DNA from: Akkermansiaceae bacterium
GTDB taxonomy: Bacteria; Verrucomicrobiota; Verrucomicrobiia; Verrucomicrobiales; Akkermansiaceae
Direction of reading: 5' to 3'
DNA length: 64,000 bases
Assembly (NCBI GenBank): GCA_024233115.1
Contig: JACKQB010000001.1
Location: 310,001-374,000 of the forward strand
Positions 8,655 to 17,334 of the stretch are shown in pieces. Position numbers and translations under genes: made by a program. The notes beneath the pieces are model-generated. The model saw only the letters and a list, made by a program, of their open reading frames with translations, was not told the DNA's origin and searched no databases. Each line of letters starts with the position of its first letter. Position 1 is the first letter of the stretch.

Positions 8655-9965
8655 ATGATGATGCTCATCACCACTTCACTCAAAAAACAAGTTTCCAGCC
8701 ATATTACTCTGGGTTTGTCCTCCGTTTTGCTGCTGCTCGCAGTCGCGCCCGCCATGGCGGAAATGCACTGGCTTGAATCCGGTATGAGCGTAAAAACTTT
8801 CGGCAACCGGCCCCATCATCTGGCACTGAGCGATACCGCGCCGGCCTCGATCAAACGCGCGCCGGAAGGTCTGCGCTCGCCGCGTTACGCCACCCTCATT
8901 CTCGGACCCAAGGCCGCGCCCGCCAGGATCACAATCATCCTCGACGAGGTAAAGGGCCGCCCGGACCGCATTCATGTTGATGCCAATGCCAACGGGGATT
9001 TTACCGATGATCCGGCACTGACCCTCACCACCGCCGAAACCTTTGATCCGGACAACGCCGCAGCCACCCAGTATCAGGCCCGCGCCACGGTGGAGATTCC
9101 CTTCGCCTCGGGCATGAAAAAAGGCCGCATCGAGTTCTTTCAAACGCGATCCGACACGAAGTATGACCTCACATTCCGCAAGTCCATCAACTATTACGCC
9201 GACTACGGCTGGTTTGGCGAAATGGAAATCGGTGGCAAAAACATTCCGACCGGGCTTTCGGATGCCGGTGGCTGCGGGGATTTTCGCGAGGATGAAAACG
9301 TCATGAACACGCCGATCTTGTGGTTTGGAGTCGGTAGCGGACCAAAAGCAAAATACGGAACCTCCGCCATCGCTACCAAGCCGTTTGAACTGGAGGGCAA
9401 GTGGTGGCGGGTCAAGGACCTCACTCCGGACGGCCATTTTTCCATCGTGGCAACCGTCAAGCCCGCCGACGCGAAACCGGTGAAGGCCCAGGCCAAACAG
9501 GGCGGGCCTGACCTGACTACGGGCAAGCCGGCCCCGGTATTCACCGGGAAGCTACTTGGCGGCAAGGCTGTCAATTTTCCAGCCGACTACAAGGGCAAGA
9601 TCGTACTGCTCGATTTCTGGGCCACCTGGTGCGGCCCCTGCATCCGCGAAATTCCGCATGTCCTGGAGGCCCACAAAAAGTTCCACAGCAAGGGCTTTGA
9701 AGTGCTCGGCGTTTCCCTCGACAGGGCCGCGGATGAAGCCAAGCTGGCGAAGTTCACCAAGGCTAAAGGAATGGCCTGGCCGCAGGTTTTCGATGGCAGG
9801 TTCTGGGATGCCGAAGTATCGAAGCTCTACGGCATCCGGGCCGTGCCCTACATGATCCTCATCGATGGCGACACGGGCCTGGTGATCGTAAACGACATCG
9901 CCGGACACGAGTTGGGCGGGATCGTGGAAAAGACCCTCGCCAAGAAAAAGAGCACCACACCCTGA
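8655..9965 (+). CDS. TlpA-like thioredoxin-fold protein with large N-terminal domain, secreted
   Basis: This 436-residue protein has a signal peptide (first about 36 residues, ending AMA-E). A central region of about 250 residues is not recognised; it contains DANANGDFTDDP, an EF-hand-like acidic loop. The C-terminal 150 residues are a TlpA/ResA-type thioredoxin domain with WCGPC (Cys326, Cys329) and the cis-proline segment AVPYMILID. Such proteins reduce or exchange disulfides in the periplasm. In this phylum, thioredoxin domains on long secreted proteins are common and the partners are unknown. Three ATGs lie in tandem at 8655-8663, so the start is uncertain by two codons. A GC-rich inverted repeat without T-run follows the stop. 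Confidence 0.85.
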   Translation: MMMLITTSLKKQVSSHITLGLSSVLLLLAVAPAMAEMHWLESGMSVKTFGNRPHHLALSDTAPASIKRAPEGLRSPRYATLILGPKAAPARITIILDEVKGRPDRIHVDANANGDFTDDPALTLTTAETFDPDNAAATQYQARATVEIPFASGMKKGRIEFFQTRSDTKYDLTFRKSINYYADYGWFGEMEIGGKNIPTGLSDAGGCGDFREDENVMNTPILWFGVGSGPKAKYGTSAIATKPFELEGKWWRVKDLTPDGHFSIVATVKPADAKPVKAQAKQGGPDLTTGKPAPVFTGKLLGGKAVNFPADYKGKIVLLDFWATWCGPCIREIPHVLEAHKKFHSKGFEVLGVSLDRAADEAKLAKFTKAKGMAWPQVFDGRFWDAEVSKLYGIRAVPYMILIDGDTGLVIVNDIAGHELGGIVEKTLAKKKSTTP

Positions 9966-10081
9966 GGCACTTTGGTGCCTGAGGAAACGTGAACAGGACT
10001 CGTTCTTCTGCTAGAAACTATTCCTTAGAACTTTGAATTTGCGGATCATTCACTCCTCCACGGATCCAACCATCCATTCCC

Positions 10082-10840
10082 CTACTCATCCTCCTCAATC
10101 ACCATCGCCTTGGGAGGCTTGCCGGTCCTGTTAGGTTCTGCAGGGGCGGGGTTTTGCCCTTCACCGGGTTGGTTTGTGGATGCCGGGGAGTTTGGCTTGT
10201 TGCCTTTATTGGAATCGCCGTCAGTGGTTGACGGGTCATTTTTTGCAACGAGAGGAGGAGTTTGTGTGGCATCGGACGACGGATTGTCCGTGGATGGAGG
10301 CTGCGCAGCTGCGGTGCCGGGGGATGGGTTGTCACTGGTATGGTCATTGGTTTCCTCATTGAGGGCACCTTTGAGCATGGGCTCATATTTTTGATAGGCA
10401 TAGATCCCACCGCCAATAAGGAGGGCGGTGACAAAAAAGACCGTCAATGTCTGCAGCATGGACGAGCCGCTGTCGGATGAGGAATCCTCGCGCCGGCTTG
10501 AACCACGGCTGCGGTGCCGGGCTGGCTCGGGGTGATGACGGTGAGTTCCTATGTGCTCGTTATGCGATTGCAGGTAGCCGTGGTCGTTGACGTTGGACAG
10601 CACGTCGCCGGTTTCGAAGGCGTCAATCCATTCGTGGGCATCAACGTCGAGAAACTGGCTGTATTGTGAGAGAAAGCTGCGGGCGTAGGAGGGTGAGGGG
10701 AAAATCGAGTAATCGCTTTCCTCAAGCGCTGTCAGGGTGGACAGCGGGATACGGGTGGTATGGGCGACATCCTTTAGGTCAATGCCCTTGCTTTCGCGGG
10801 CCTTGCGCAGTTGTTCGCCGATATCTGTCCATTCGCTCAT
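10082..10840 (-). CDS. RodZ-like membrane protein with N-terminal helix-turn-helix
   Basis: This 252-residue protein has an N-terminal HTH_25 domain (about 5-75: IGEQLRKARESKGIDLKDVAHTTRIPLSTLTALE), a basic and polar linker, a single transmembrane helix (about 128-149), and a low-complexity Pro/Ser/Asn/Thr-rich tail. This is the layout of RodZ, which links the MreB cytoskeleton to the elongation machinery, but the folded periplasmic domain of RodZ is replaced here by a disordered tail. The ATG at 10840 is chosen because it begins directly at the conserved domain. A role in cell shape is plausible but not shown by context. An anchored transcription factor is the alternative. Confidence 0.75.
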   Translation of the reverse strand: MSEWTDIGEQLRKARESKGIDLKDVAHTTRIPLSTLTALEESDYSIFPSPSYARSFLSQYSQFLDVDAHEWIDAFETGDVLSNVNDHGYLQSHNEHIGTHRHHPEPARHRSRGSSRREDSSSDSGSSMLQTLTVFFVTALLIGGGIYAYQKYEPMLKGALNEETNDHTSDNPSPGTAAAQPPSTDNPSSDATQTPPLVAKNDPSTTDGDSNKGNKPNSPASTNQPGEGQNPAPAEPNRTGKPPKAMVIEEDE

Positions 10841-10960
10841 GGATGGTGGTTTTATAAATGGTGGTAAGGGTGGTCGCGGGGTATGATAAGCGCAAAACGA
10901 TGCAACCTCAAGCGTGGATACGCGAAGTATTTCCGCAACACGCGCCGTCAATGCCAGCGA

Positions 10961-11746
10961 TTAGCTTGCCAGTTTTTGCAGGCAGCGGGAGACAGCGAAG
11001 AATCCGAAGGTGGCGGTCATGTGTGTGATGCTGCCATAGCCTGAGACGCAATTGAGCCGGGTGCCTTCTTCACCCATGGTTTTGGGTTTCTGTTCAGAGA
11101 CCTCACCATCGCATTGGGGGTAAACGGGACGCTCGGTTGAGAAAATGCAGTCGATGTGGAATTTGCGGGCCTTGATTTTCTTTTGAGGGTCGGCGCCCAT
11201 GGGGAAGCCGTATTTTGCCCGAAGGTTCCTGCGAACCTGGTTCATCAGGCTGTCATTGTAGCAGCGTGAAATGTCATCGATACGGATTTGTGAAGGATCG
11301 CGCAACCCGCCCGCACCACCACAACTGATCACCGGGATACCGCGCTGATGGCAGCCGTTGAGAAGGAGTGATTTTGACTGCACGCGGTCGATGGCATCGA
11401 TGACGTAGTCAAACCCCTGGTCGAGGATTTCATCCGCGTTGCGGTGACTGAAGAAGGCCTCCAGGCAGGTGACCTTGCAGTCCGGATTGATCGCCTGGAT
11501 GCGGCTGGCCATGGCTGCGGTTTTTTGTCGGCCGATCTCCCCATCCATCGCATGCAGCTGGCGGTTGATGTTAGTGATGCAGATCTCGTCCAGGTCGATC
11601 ATCGTGATGTGGCCGATTCCTGATCTGGCAAGAGCCTCGACGATCCAAGAACCCACACCGCCGATGCCGACCACGCAGACGTGGGCACGCTGGAACTTTT
11701 CCATCGCCTTCTTGCCATACAGCCTCTCGATACCGCCAAAACGCAT
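10961..11746 (-). CDS. tcdA: tRNA threonylcarbamoyladenosine dehydratase (TcdA/CsdL)
   Basis: This 261-residue ThiF/E1-like protein would use ATP to dehydrate t6A37 of tRNA to the cyclic form ct6A. The ATP-binding VCVVGIGGVGSW (23-34), the DLDEICITNINRQ stretch and the conserved FSTERPVYPQ and GYGSITHMTATFGF segments match TcdA rather than MoeB or ThiF; the zinc-binding Cys pairs of the latter are missing. The ATG at 11746 lies 2 bases after the stop of the upstream Nudix gene, so the two are probably cotranslated. Length and motifs are typical, with nothing odd. Confidence 0.9.
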   Translation of the reverse strand: MRFGGIERLYGKKAMEKFQRAHVCVVGIGGVGSWIVEALARSGIGHITMIDLDEICITNINRQLHAMDGEIGRQKTAAMASRIQAINPDCKVTCLEAFFSHRNADEILDQGFDYVIDAIDRVQSKSLLLNGCHQRGIPVISCGGAGGLRDPSQIRIDDISRCYNDSLMNQVRRNLRAKYGFPMGADPQKKIKARKFHIDCIFSTERPVYPQCDGEVSEQKPKTMGEEGTRLNCVSGYGSITHMTATFGFFAVSRCLQKLAS

Positions 11747-11748
11747 AA

Positions 11749-12300
11749 TCAAAAACGCATGATGCCTTGTTGGTGCGCCAGGCACAAACACGCATGGATT
11801 TTAAAATCAATGAGCAGGCCGTCTGATTGCTTGGCTGCCAACCAGTCCTGGACTTCATCGAGCCGGACGTGGTGGACAAGGATATCCTCATGCTCGGTGC
11901 CGCCACCTTGATGTTCACGGGTGAGTCCGGTGGCAGCAAAAAAGTGGGTTGTCTCGGAGGTCATTCCGGCTGAGGTAGGGGAGCTCAACAATGGGGTGAC
12001 GTGCTCAGCGAGGTAGCCGGTTTCTTCCAGCAGCTCACGTCTGGCCGTGCCAGTGAGTGACTCGTGCACAAACTCGGCTTCGTCACCCACGAGGCCAGCC
12101 GGGATTTCAATCACCCTCGCTTGCACCGGAACACGGAACTGTTCGACGAGTACAAGCTGCCCGTCATCTGTGATGGGGAGAATACCGACGACTCCTGTGC
12201 TGTTAGGACGTGCAGCGAACTCCCAGGTGCCACTCTCGTAAAGTCCAAGGTATTTGCCTTCGGCAAGTGTTTTGGTTTCCATGGTTCTATTGATCGACAT
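11749..12300 (-). CDS. Nudix hydrolase, ADP-ribose pyrophosphatase-like
   Basis: This 183-residue protein contains the Nudix box: AGLVGDEAEFVHESL then TARRELLEETGY, with the catalytic REL.EE core intact and two extra residues between the first Gly and the first Glu. The preceding VEQFRVPVQARVIEIPAGLV strongly resembles NudF-type ADP-ribose pyrophosphatases, which hydrolyse ADP-ribose to AMP and ribose 5-phosphate. The start at 12300 overlaps the end of the upstream TPR gene by 14 bases, and a second ATG six codons later is possible. The overlaps on both sides make a TPR-Nudix-tcdA operon likely. The substrate is inferred from family resemblance only. Confidence 0.87.
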   Translation of the reverse strand: MSINRTMETKTLAEGKYLGLYESGTWEFAARPNSTGVVGILPITDDGQLVLVEQFRVPVQARVIEIPAGLVGDEAEFVHESLTGTARRELLEETGYLAEHVTPLLSSPTSAGMTSETTHFFAATGLTREHQGGGTEHEDILVHHVRLDEVQDWLAAKQSDGLLIDFKIHACLCLAHQQGIMRF

Positions 12301-14080
12301 GCTTGTCGAGTTGATCGGCGTGTTCTGCTAGGAAATTGCGGGCCTCATCAAGTGAGGGCAGGCTTTTGTCGGCGCGAGCAAAAGCGTTGAGGAATTTTTC
12401 ATAAAACCCGCACGCCATGGCAGCGTTGTTATCACGGCGGTAGCTACGGGCGATACCAAGGTAGGCATGGCCGGACTGTCGGCGTTGCAGCAGGGATGCT
12501 TCGAAGTATTTCCTGGCCTGGGTCGGGTGCCCTGCATGGAGTGCGAGCCAGCCGAGGGATTCTTCAACGGGAGTGATAAGGAGTGGCGGTTCGGTGTAGC
12601 CGGCCCGGTAGTAGTCGCGGAGGGCGATGCTGGCCCAGGTTTTTTTGAATTCTTGGTCAGGTTCCGAGTTATCGATCCATGCGCGCGCCTCACTGTGTAA
12701 TATTTTGCACGCGGTGTATGCCAGGGCCCATGGTTGCGACTCGAATGAGGTTCCCGGATTAGCCTCCTTGAGTGCCTTGAGGTGTCGATTCAACCCGAGC
12801 TTCTCCCGCTGGATGATGTCCTCATTGTTAGTTTCCCCGGGGTGAGTGAAAGCATGGCGGAGTCGGCAGTAGGAACGCAGGAAAAGGATGTAGTGACGCG
12901 CGGCGGAGGTTTCGGGCACGGCATCGGGCATCAGGGAGGCTGCTGCGAGATCGTAGTTCCCCGACCGCATGTGTACCAAGGCGGTTACCGTTGGCGAGAG
13001 GTAATAAATCTGGTGGGCACCAACCGCTTTGTCCCGGTTGGCCGGAACCTTGACCTCGGCCAGTCGGGCGGCGGCTTGAAGAGCCTCCTGGTATCTGCCT
13101 TGGTCGGATGCTGCGTAGGCCATGAAATGGAGGTTGTGCAGGTAGTTGTTGTTATCGACCGCCGGGATGGCCTCGGCATTGAGGTAGGCTAGCTCCACCT
13201 GGTCACAATCACGGTATGCCCGGCAGGCTTTTTCGTATTCGCCCGCCAGGTAATAGATGTGGCCAGGCATGTGTACGAGGTGGCCGGCACCCGGAGCGGC
13301 CTGGGGCAGGGCGAGTGCAGCGGACCGGGCTTGCTCAAAGTCGGGTCCCTGTTCCAACACATGGATGTAATAGTGGTTCAGGCCAGTGTGCATGGGGTGC
13401 TTTTCCAGAGCCTCCTTGAGAAGCTTCGCAGCTTCGGCAGAGCCGGGTTTGGCTTCTCCTTTGCCGGCGCTGTCCGTTTTGTAGCCGTCACGAAGCCACA
13501 GGCTTAAAAAAGCGATGGCATCGACATCGTCAGGAAACTTTTGAATGATTTTCCTGAGATTGGGAATGGTGGCCCTACTGCCCTTATGGATCAGGCTGTC
13601 CACCATTTCGATGTAAAGAATTTCCTGCTCACTGAGCTTGTGTGTGGGGTCGGAGGCCAGATCCTTGGCTTTTTGTAGCGCCACTTGGCGTTCGACGGAT
13701 GACTCGGCATTTTTCCCGGGGAGGGCCATGCAGATACCCCAGTAGGCCATGGCGCAGTCAGGGTCCTCCTTGGCGGCCTGGAGGAAACAGCGGTAGGCCT
13801 CAAACTCCCAAAACGAGTGCAGCAGGTTCAGTCCCTGATCGAACCACTCCTGCGCGGCTTCGGAGCCAGTGGTGATCTTGAGGTGGCTGTTGCCGATGTT
13901 GTCGCGTTTTTTCGGAGCTGGTAGTTTTTTGAGATACGGTGCGTAAATACGGCCAAGGTCGCAGCATCGACAGTTCCCGGCGGTCGCCTGGGCACCAATG
14001 GCGGTCTCCGGTTCCTGGGCCGCCAGACCCAGTGGCATGGCTAGCAGGAAAGTGGAGGTGATGATTTTTCTGCTGATCAT
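12287..14080 (-). CDS. Secreted tetratricopeptide-repeat protein
   Basis: This 597-residue protein starts with a signal peptide (MISRKIITSTFLLAMPLGLAAQ), which decides the ATG at 14080 over an upstream in-frame ATG. A CRCCDLG cysteine cluster follows at about 36. TPR-like helical pairs then run from about 75 to the end, for example FEAYRCFLQAAKEDPDCAMAYWGICMAL and ARKYFEASLLQRRQSGHAYLGIARSYRR. The pattern FDQGLNLLHSFW...AMAYWG occurs in a widespread family of secreted TPR proteins of unknown role. It probably acts in protein-protein contacts in the periplasm. It is the first gene of a run with the Nudix and tcdA genes, and its end overlaps the Nudix start. Confidence 0.83.
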   Translation of the reverse strand: MISRKIITSTFLLAMPLGLAAQEPETAIGAQATAGNCRCCDLGRIYAPYLKKLPAPKKRDNIGNSHLKITTGSEAAQEWFDQGLNLLHSFWEFEAYRCFLQAAKEDPDCAMAYWGICMALPGKNAESSVERQVALQKAKDLASDPTHKLSEQEILYIEMVDSLIHKGSRATIPNLRKIIQKFPDDVDAIAFLSLWLRDGYKTDSAGKGEAKPGSAEAAKLLKEALEKHPMHTGLNHYYIHVLEQGPDFEQARSAALALPQAAPGAGHLVHMPGHIYYLAGEYEKACRAYRDCDQVELAYLNAEAIPAVDNNNYLHNLHFMAYAASDQGRYQEALQAAARLAEVKVPANRDKAVGAHQIYYLSPTVTALVHMRSGNYDLAAASLMPDAVPETSAARHYILFLRSYCRLRHAFTHPGETNNEDIIQREKLGLNRHLKALKEANPGTSFESQPWALAYTACKILHSEARAWIDNSEPDQEFKKTWASIALRDYYRAGYTEPPLLITPVEESLGWLALHAGHPTQARKYFEASLLQRRQSGHAYLGIARSYRRDNNAAMACGFYEKFLNAFARADKSLPSLDEARNFLAEHADQLDKHVDQ

Positions 14081-14126
14081 GGAGCGCGCTTCTCGGGGTT
14101 CTGGTTTGTAGGCGTGGATGTCCTGA

Positions 14127-15122
14127 CTACTCCGTTTCCGGGCGGGTGTCACGGGTGAGCAGTTCCTCGAGTGCATTCACCGCAGGTTTGTTTTCGTAGA
14201 GAATCTGATAGACCGCATCTATCAGCGGGGTGCGGACATTGGCCTTGCAGCCAGCATCGTGAACGGATTTTGTGTTTGGGACCCCCTCGGCGACCATGCC
14301 CAGGTTGGCGATGATGTCGTCGAGTTGCCCCCCTTTGCCAAGTGCCTTGCCGACACGGTTGTTACGTGAGTGCGGCGAGTAGCAGGTCGCCATCAGGTCG
14401 CCGACTCCCGAGAGCCCGATAAAGGTTTCCATGCGACCTCCCAGGACCGTTCCGAGCCGGGTCATTTCCGCCAGTCCGCGGGTAACGAGGGCGGCGATGG
14501 CGTTATCCCCCAAGCCAATGCCATCGGCGATGCCGGCGGCGATGCCGAAGACGTTTTTCATCGCCCCGCCCAGTTCCATGCCGGCGACGTCGTCACTGGT
14601 GTAGCAGCGGAAAAAATGGGTGGTGAATATCTTCTGGAGCTGTTCTGCCACCGCCATATCCCTCGAGCCGATCACGGCACAGGTGGCCAGGGTGCGGGAA
14701 ACCTCCTCGGCATGGTTGGGCCCTGAAAGTACGGCCAGCGGATGGTTAGGAAGGTGGCGATGGATGATCTCGCTCATGCGTTCGCCGTCATGTGAAATCC
14801 CCTTGGCGCATGAAACGATGATGGTTTCCCGGGGGAGATTGATCTCACCAAGTGCCCGGGCCATGGCCTCGGTGGCAGACGTGGGGACGACAAACAATAC
14901 CAGCGGATAGTCGGCTGCTGTCGCTATATCGGCACTGGCGATGATATTGGTAGCGAGGGTTTCGTCCGGGATGTAGTGGTGGTTGGTGTGATGCTGGTTG
15001 ATTTCATCCACGGTTTTTTGATTCCGGCCAATCAGGCAGACTTCGTCGAGTTTACTGGCGAGCAGGCAGGCGAGGGCGGTCCCCCATGAGCCGGTTCCCA
15101 AGATGGCAGCGCGTTTGATCAT
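14127..15122 (-). CDS. gpsA: NAD(P)-dependent glycerol-3-phosphate dehydrogenase
   Basis: This 331-residue enzyme would reduce dihydroxyacetone phosphate to sn-glycerol 3-phosphate for phospholipid synthesis. Seen are the N-terminal AAILGTGSWGTALA dinucleotide site, the SGPNHAEEV loop, the catalytic-lysine region GAMKNVFGIAAGIADGIGLGDN, and GLSGVGDLMATC(Y)S.HSRN. Length is standard for GpsA. The start overlaps the end of plsY by four bases (ATGA), so the two are translationally coupled. The pairing is functional: GpsA makes the acceptor that PlsY acylates. Confidence 0.96.
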   Translation of the reverse strand: MIKRAAILGTGSWGTALACLLASKLDEVCLIGRNQKTVDEINQHHTNHHYIPDETLATNIIASADIATAADYPLVLFVVPTSATEAMARALGEINLPRETIIVSCAKGISHDGERMSEIIHRHLPNHPLAVLSGPNHAEEVSRTLATCAVIGSRDMAVAEQLQKIFTTHFFRCYTSDDVAGMELGGAMKNVFGIAAGIADGIGLGDNAIAALVTRGLAEMTRLGTVLGGRMETFIGLSGVGDLMATCYSPHSRNNRVGKALGKGGQLDDIIANLGMVAEGVPNTKSVHDAGCKANVRTPLIDAVYQILYENKPAVNALEELLTRDTRPETE

Positions 15123-15811
15123 GATTTCTTTTTGGCGAATTGGTGTTCGGTGCCGTTCATCAGGCCCTTGATGTTAGACCTGTGTCTCCAGACGGCAAGT
15201 GCGGCGATAATGATAGTAAAGATAAACAGGGGTTTGTTCCATGTGCCGTTGGCCAGTTTGCCGTGGTACCAGGATCCGAAGATCGTGAGGAAGGGCAGGC
15301 TTACCGCAGCACCCATGCTTGCCACGGACACGTATTTGGTGGTGAAAAAAAGCAAGGCCCAAATAACCAACAGGATTACCACGGCAGCCGGCATCAGGGC
15401 GATCAATGCACCGCCTGATGTGGCGATGCCCTTGCCTCCTTTGAAGCCGATCCATGGCGAGTAGTTATGTCCGAGTATCGCAGCGAGGGCTGTGACGATT
15501 TGCAAAATCTGCGCTTGGGTTTGGGGGAGTTCGACGGCGTAGGGAGCCAAGGCCTTGATGGCCATCGGGTTGCTGTCACCGGCATAGGTGAACAAACTGA
15601 TACCGGCCATCGTCGGGATGAGCCCCTTGAGTAGGTCAAGGACCAGGCAGCTGATGCCGTAGGGTTTGCCGATCACGCGCAGCACATTGGTGGCACCGAT
15701 GTTGCCGGAGCCATGTTCGCGGATGTTGACTCCCTTCGCCTTGGCTATAAGGAGTCCGAAGGGGATCGAGCCTGCGAGGAAGGCGATGATAGGTGGTATC
15801 CAGAGTGGCAT
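15119..15811 (-). CDS. plsY: Acyl-phosphate:glycerol-3-phosphate acyltransferase
   Basis: This 230-residue integral membrane enzyme would transfer the acyl chain from acyl-phosphate to glycerol 3-phosphate, the first acylation in phospholipid synthesis. Conserved motifs are present in order: AGSIPFG near the start, HGSGNIGATNVLR (about 33-45), GHNYSPWIGFKGGKGIATSGG (about 114-134) and several hydrophobic helices. An approximately 30-residue loop between helices 2 and 3 is longer than in many homologues. It is the upstream partner of gpsA with a 4-base overlap. A candidate promoter lies at 15844-15871. Confidence 0.96.
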   Translation of the reverse strand: MPLWIPPIIAFLAGSIPFGLLIAKAKGVNIREHGSGNIGATNVLRVIGKPYGISCLVLDLLKGLIPTMAGISLFTYAGDSNPMAIKALAPYAVELPQTQAQILQIVTALAAILGHNYSPWIGFKGGKGIATSGGALIALMPAAVVILLVIWALLFFTTKYVSVASMGAAVSLPFLTIFGSWYHGKLANGTWNKPLFIFTIIIAALAVWRHRSNIKGLMNGTEHQFAKKKS

Positions 15812-15843
15812 GATTGATCGTGGCAGAGGTGCACTGCATCGCC

Positions 15844-15871
15844 ATGATAGTTTGAGAATTCAATATTCCAA
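15844..15871 (-). promoter_or_regulatory. Candidate sigma-70-type promoter for plsY-gpsA
   Basis: On the minus strand, TTGGAA (-35, four of six consensus positions) is followed after 16 bases by TATCAT (-10, five of six), about 33 bases before the plsY start codon. It was found by eye only, in the stretch between plsY and the island, so it stays tentative. Confidence 0.35.
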
Positions 15872-15945
15872 ATGATTTTTCACCGGATGATGATCATGGG
15901 GATCACCGGGCAATGCCTGGGGAGGAGTCTGGTTTATATGACGAC

Positions 15946-15976
15946 AAAGCCCAATCTACTTGGGTAGACTGGGCTT
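15946..15976 (-). terminator. Probable original terminator of the tRNA-Ser gene, now cut off by the island
   Basis: 13-base inverted repeat (AAGCCCAATCTAC / GTAGACTGGGCTT, one mismatch) with a four-base loop. On the minus strand it lies 11 bases past the tRNA-Ser 3'-end copy at 15988. Before integration it would have stood directly downstream of tRNA-Ser, the same distance at which the island now supplies another hairpin at 33722-33752. Confidence 0.6.
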
Positions 15977-15987
15977 GGTTGGAAATC

Positions 15988-16017
15988 TGGCAGAGGGGGT
16001 GGGATTCGAACCCACGG
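15988..16017. repeat. Left attachment-site repeat (att remnant of tRNA-Ser 3' end)
   Basis: These 30 bases are identical to 33765-33794; flanking bases differ on both sides. Read on the minus strand they give the T-arm and acceptor 3' strand of tRNA-Ser with CCA but no other part of a tRNA. This is the displaced fragment expected from site-specific integration into a tRNA gene. Confidence 0.93.
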
Positions 16018-16124
16018 ATCGGCTCGTGGGGTGTCATGGATGTACACACATGCTTTACAACGTATATAAAATAAGGCTTATCGAGGTTTTAGGATTTTGA
16101 TGAACATGAGTAAACATTGACAAG

Positions 16125-16144
16125 GTGTATTAGAATGTGTATTA
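16125..16144. repeat. Candidate integrase arm-type site, left end
   Basis: GTGTATTAGAATGTGTATTA, matched at 18 of 20 positions by 33682-33701 at the other end of the island, same orientation. It contains the unit GTGTATTA twice, 12 bases apart. It lies just before the integrase start codon, so binding there could also repress the integrase. The role is inferred from the position at both ends. Confidence 0.5.
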
Positions 16145-16151
16145 AAACGGC

Positions 16152-17309
16152 ATGGCTTTTTTATTCAAACATCCGCAGTCGCAGTATTGGTATGCAGGCT
16201 GGAAAGACGAGAATGGTAAGAGGGTGAACCGTTCGACCAAGGTAGAGGCGAAAAGGGGGACCCGGAAAAAGGCTCAGAAGATAGCCGATTCTTATGAGGA
16301 CACGGCCAAGCAGAATCGGACAGCTCGTCAGGTGAGGCAGACGATTATAGACCTGCACCAGGACATCACGGGAAGAGAGTTGCCCTCTGCTACTGTCAGA
16401 GAGTATTGCGCGCAGTTCGAGGCGATGAAGGCCGGTGAAAGTTCCAAGGCGACCAAAGATCATTACCGTAACATTGTGATAGGGTTCACTGAATGGTTAC
16501 GGGAGCGAGCCGATGCGGATATGAATGACATCCGTCCAGCGGATATGGCTGCCTATAGAAACCACCTATTGACCAAGGTGACTGAGGTGACAGCGACTAA
16601 GAAAATGAAGGGGCTGCGTACCATCTTTGCCACAGCTCACAGGGAAGGAGTCATACTAGAAGACCCGACAACTAGTATGCGCTTCAGCCGTAAGGGGAAA
16701 AGTGACTCAAACCGACTCGAAAAACGTCCATTCACTTTGGATGAACTCAAGCTCATACGTGAAGAGACTGATGGTGAGTGGCACAGCATGCTGATGTTTG
16801 GCCTCTACACGGGACAACGCATGGGGGACTTGGCTACTCTACGCTGGAGCAATGTGGATCTGCTCAAGGCGGAAATGCGGATTGCTACCAGGAAGACAGG
16901 CCGAACTGTTACCATACCATTGGCGGCTCCCTTGTTGAAGCATGTTCAGGAAATGCCTAGTTCTGACGATCCGACAGGGTATGTGCATCCTGAGCTGGCA
17001 GATACCTATGAAAATAAAGGAGCATCAGGATTGTCCAACCAGTTCGCATCTATCCTTGCCCGGTGCGGTTTGAGAGATGCGGTCAGTCACCGCAGTAAGA
17101 AGAAAGGGCGGGGTGCAAAGCGTAAAGGCACGGGCGTTAGCTTCCACTGTCTACGGGCTACTGCAGTTACTATGCTGCACGAAGCAGGCATCCCGGCAGC
17201 TACGGTTGAGGAATGGGTAGGTCATGATAGCGCCGAGGTTCATAGAGCTTATGTAAAGATTGGGCGTGAGTCATTACAGAAGGCATCGGATGCGCTGCCT
17301 GAGCTGTAA
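16152..17309 (+). CDS. Tyrosine-type site-specific integrase
   Basis: This 385-residue phage-type integrase would insert and excise the island at the tRNA-Ser attachment site. An N-terminal arm-binding part and a SAM-like core-binding domain (about 80-165, ending TTSMRFSRKGK) precede the catalytic domain (about 195-380). The catalytic residues are visible: Arg in LYTGQRMGDLATLRW, the HxLR box in VSFHCLRATAVTML, His in EEWVGHDS, and the nucleophile Tyr in EVHRAYVKIG. The position next to one attachment repeat and pointing into the island is typical. The ATG at 16152 has no clear ribosome binding site; the repeat at 16125-16144 lies just upstream. Confidence 0.94.
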   Translation: MAFLFKHPQSQYWYAGWKDENGKRVNRSTKVEAKRGTRKKAQKIADSYEDTAKQNRTARQVRQTIIDLHQDITGRELPSATVREYCAQFEAMKAGESSKATKDHYRNIVIGFTEWLRERADADMNDIRPADMAAYRNHLLTKVTEVTATKKMKGLRTIFATAHREGVILEDPTTSMRFSRKGKSDSNRLEKRPFTLDELKLIREETDGEWHSMLMFGLYTGQRMGDLATLRWSNVDLLKAEMRIATRKTGRTVTIPLAAPLLKHVQEMPSSDDPTGYVHPELADTYENKGASGLSNQFASILARCGLRDAVSHRSKKKGRGAKRKGTGVSFHCLRATAVTMLHEAGIPAATVEEWVGHDSAEVHRAYVKIGRESLQKASDALPEL

Positions 17310-17334
17310 ATATTGAGGCTGGGCTTCCATCCCG

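Noticed and set aside
9964..9981. Inverted repeat AGGCAC/GTGCCT after the TlpA-like gene as a terminator
   Set aside because: Short stem and no T-run follows; it may be chance.
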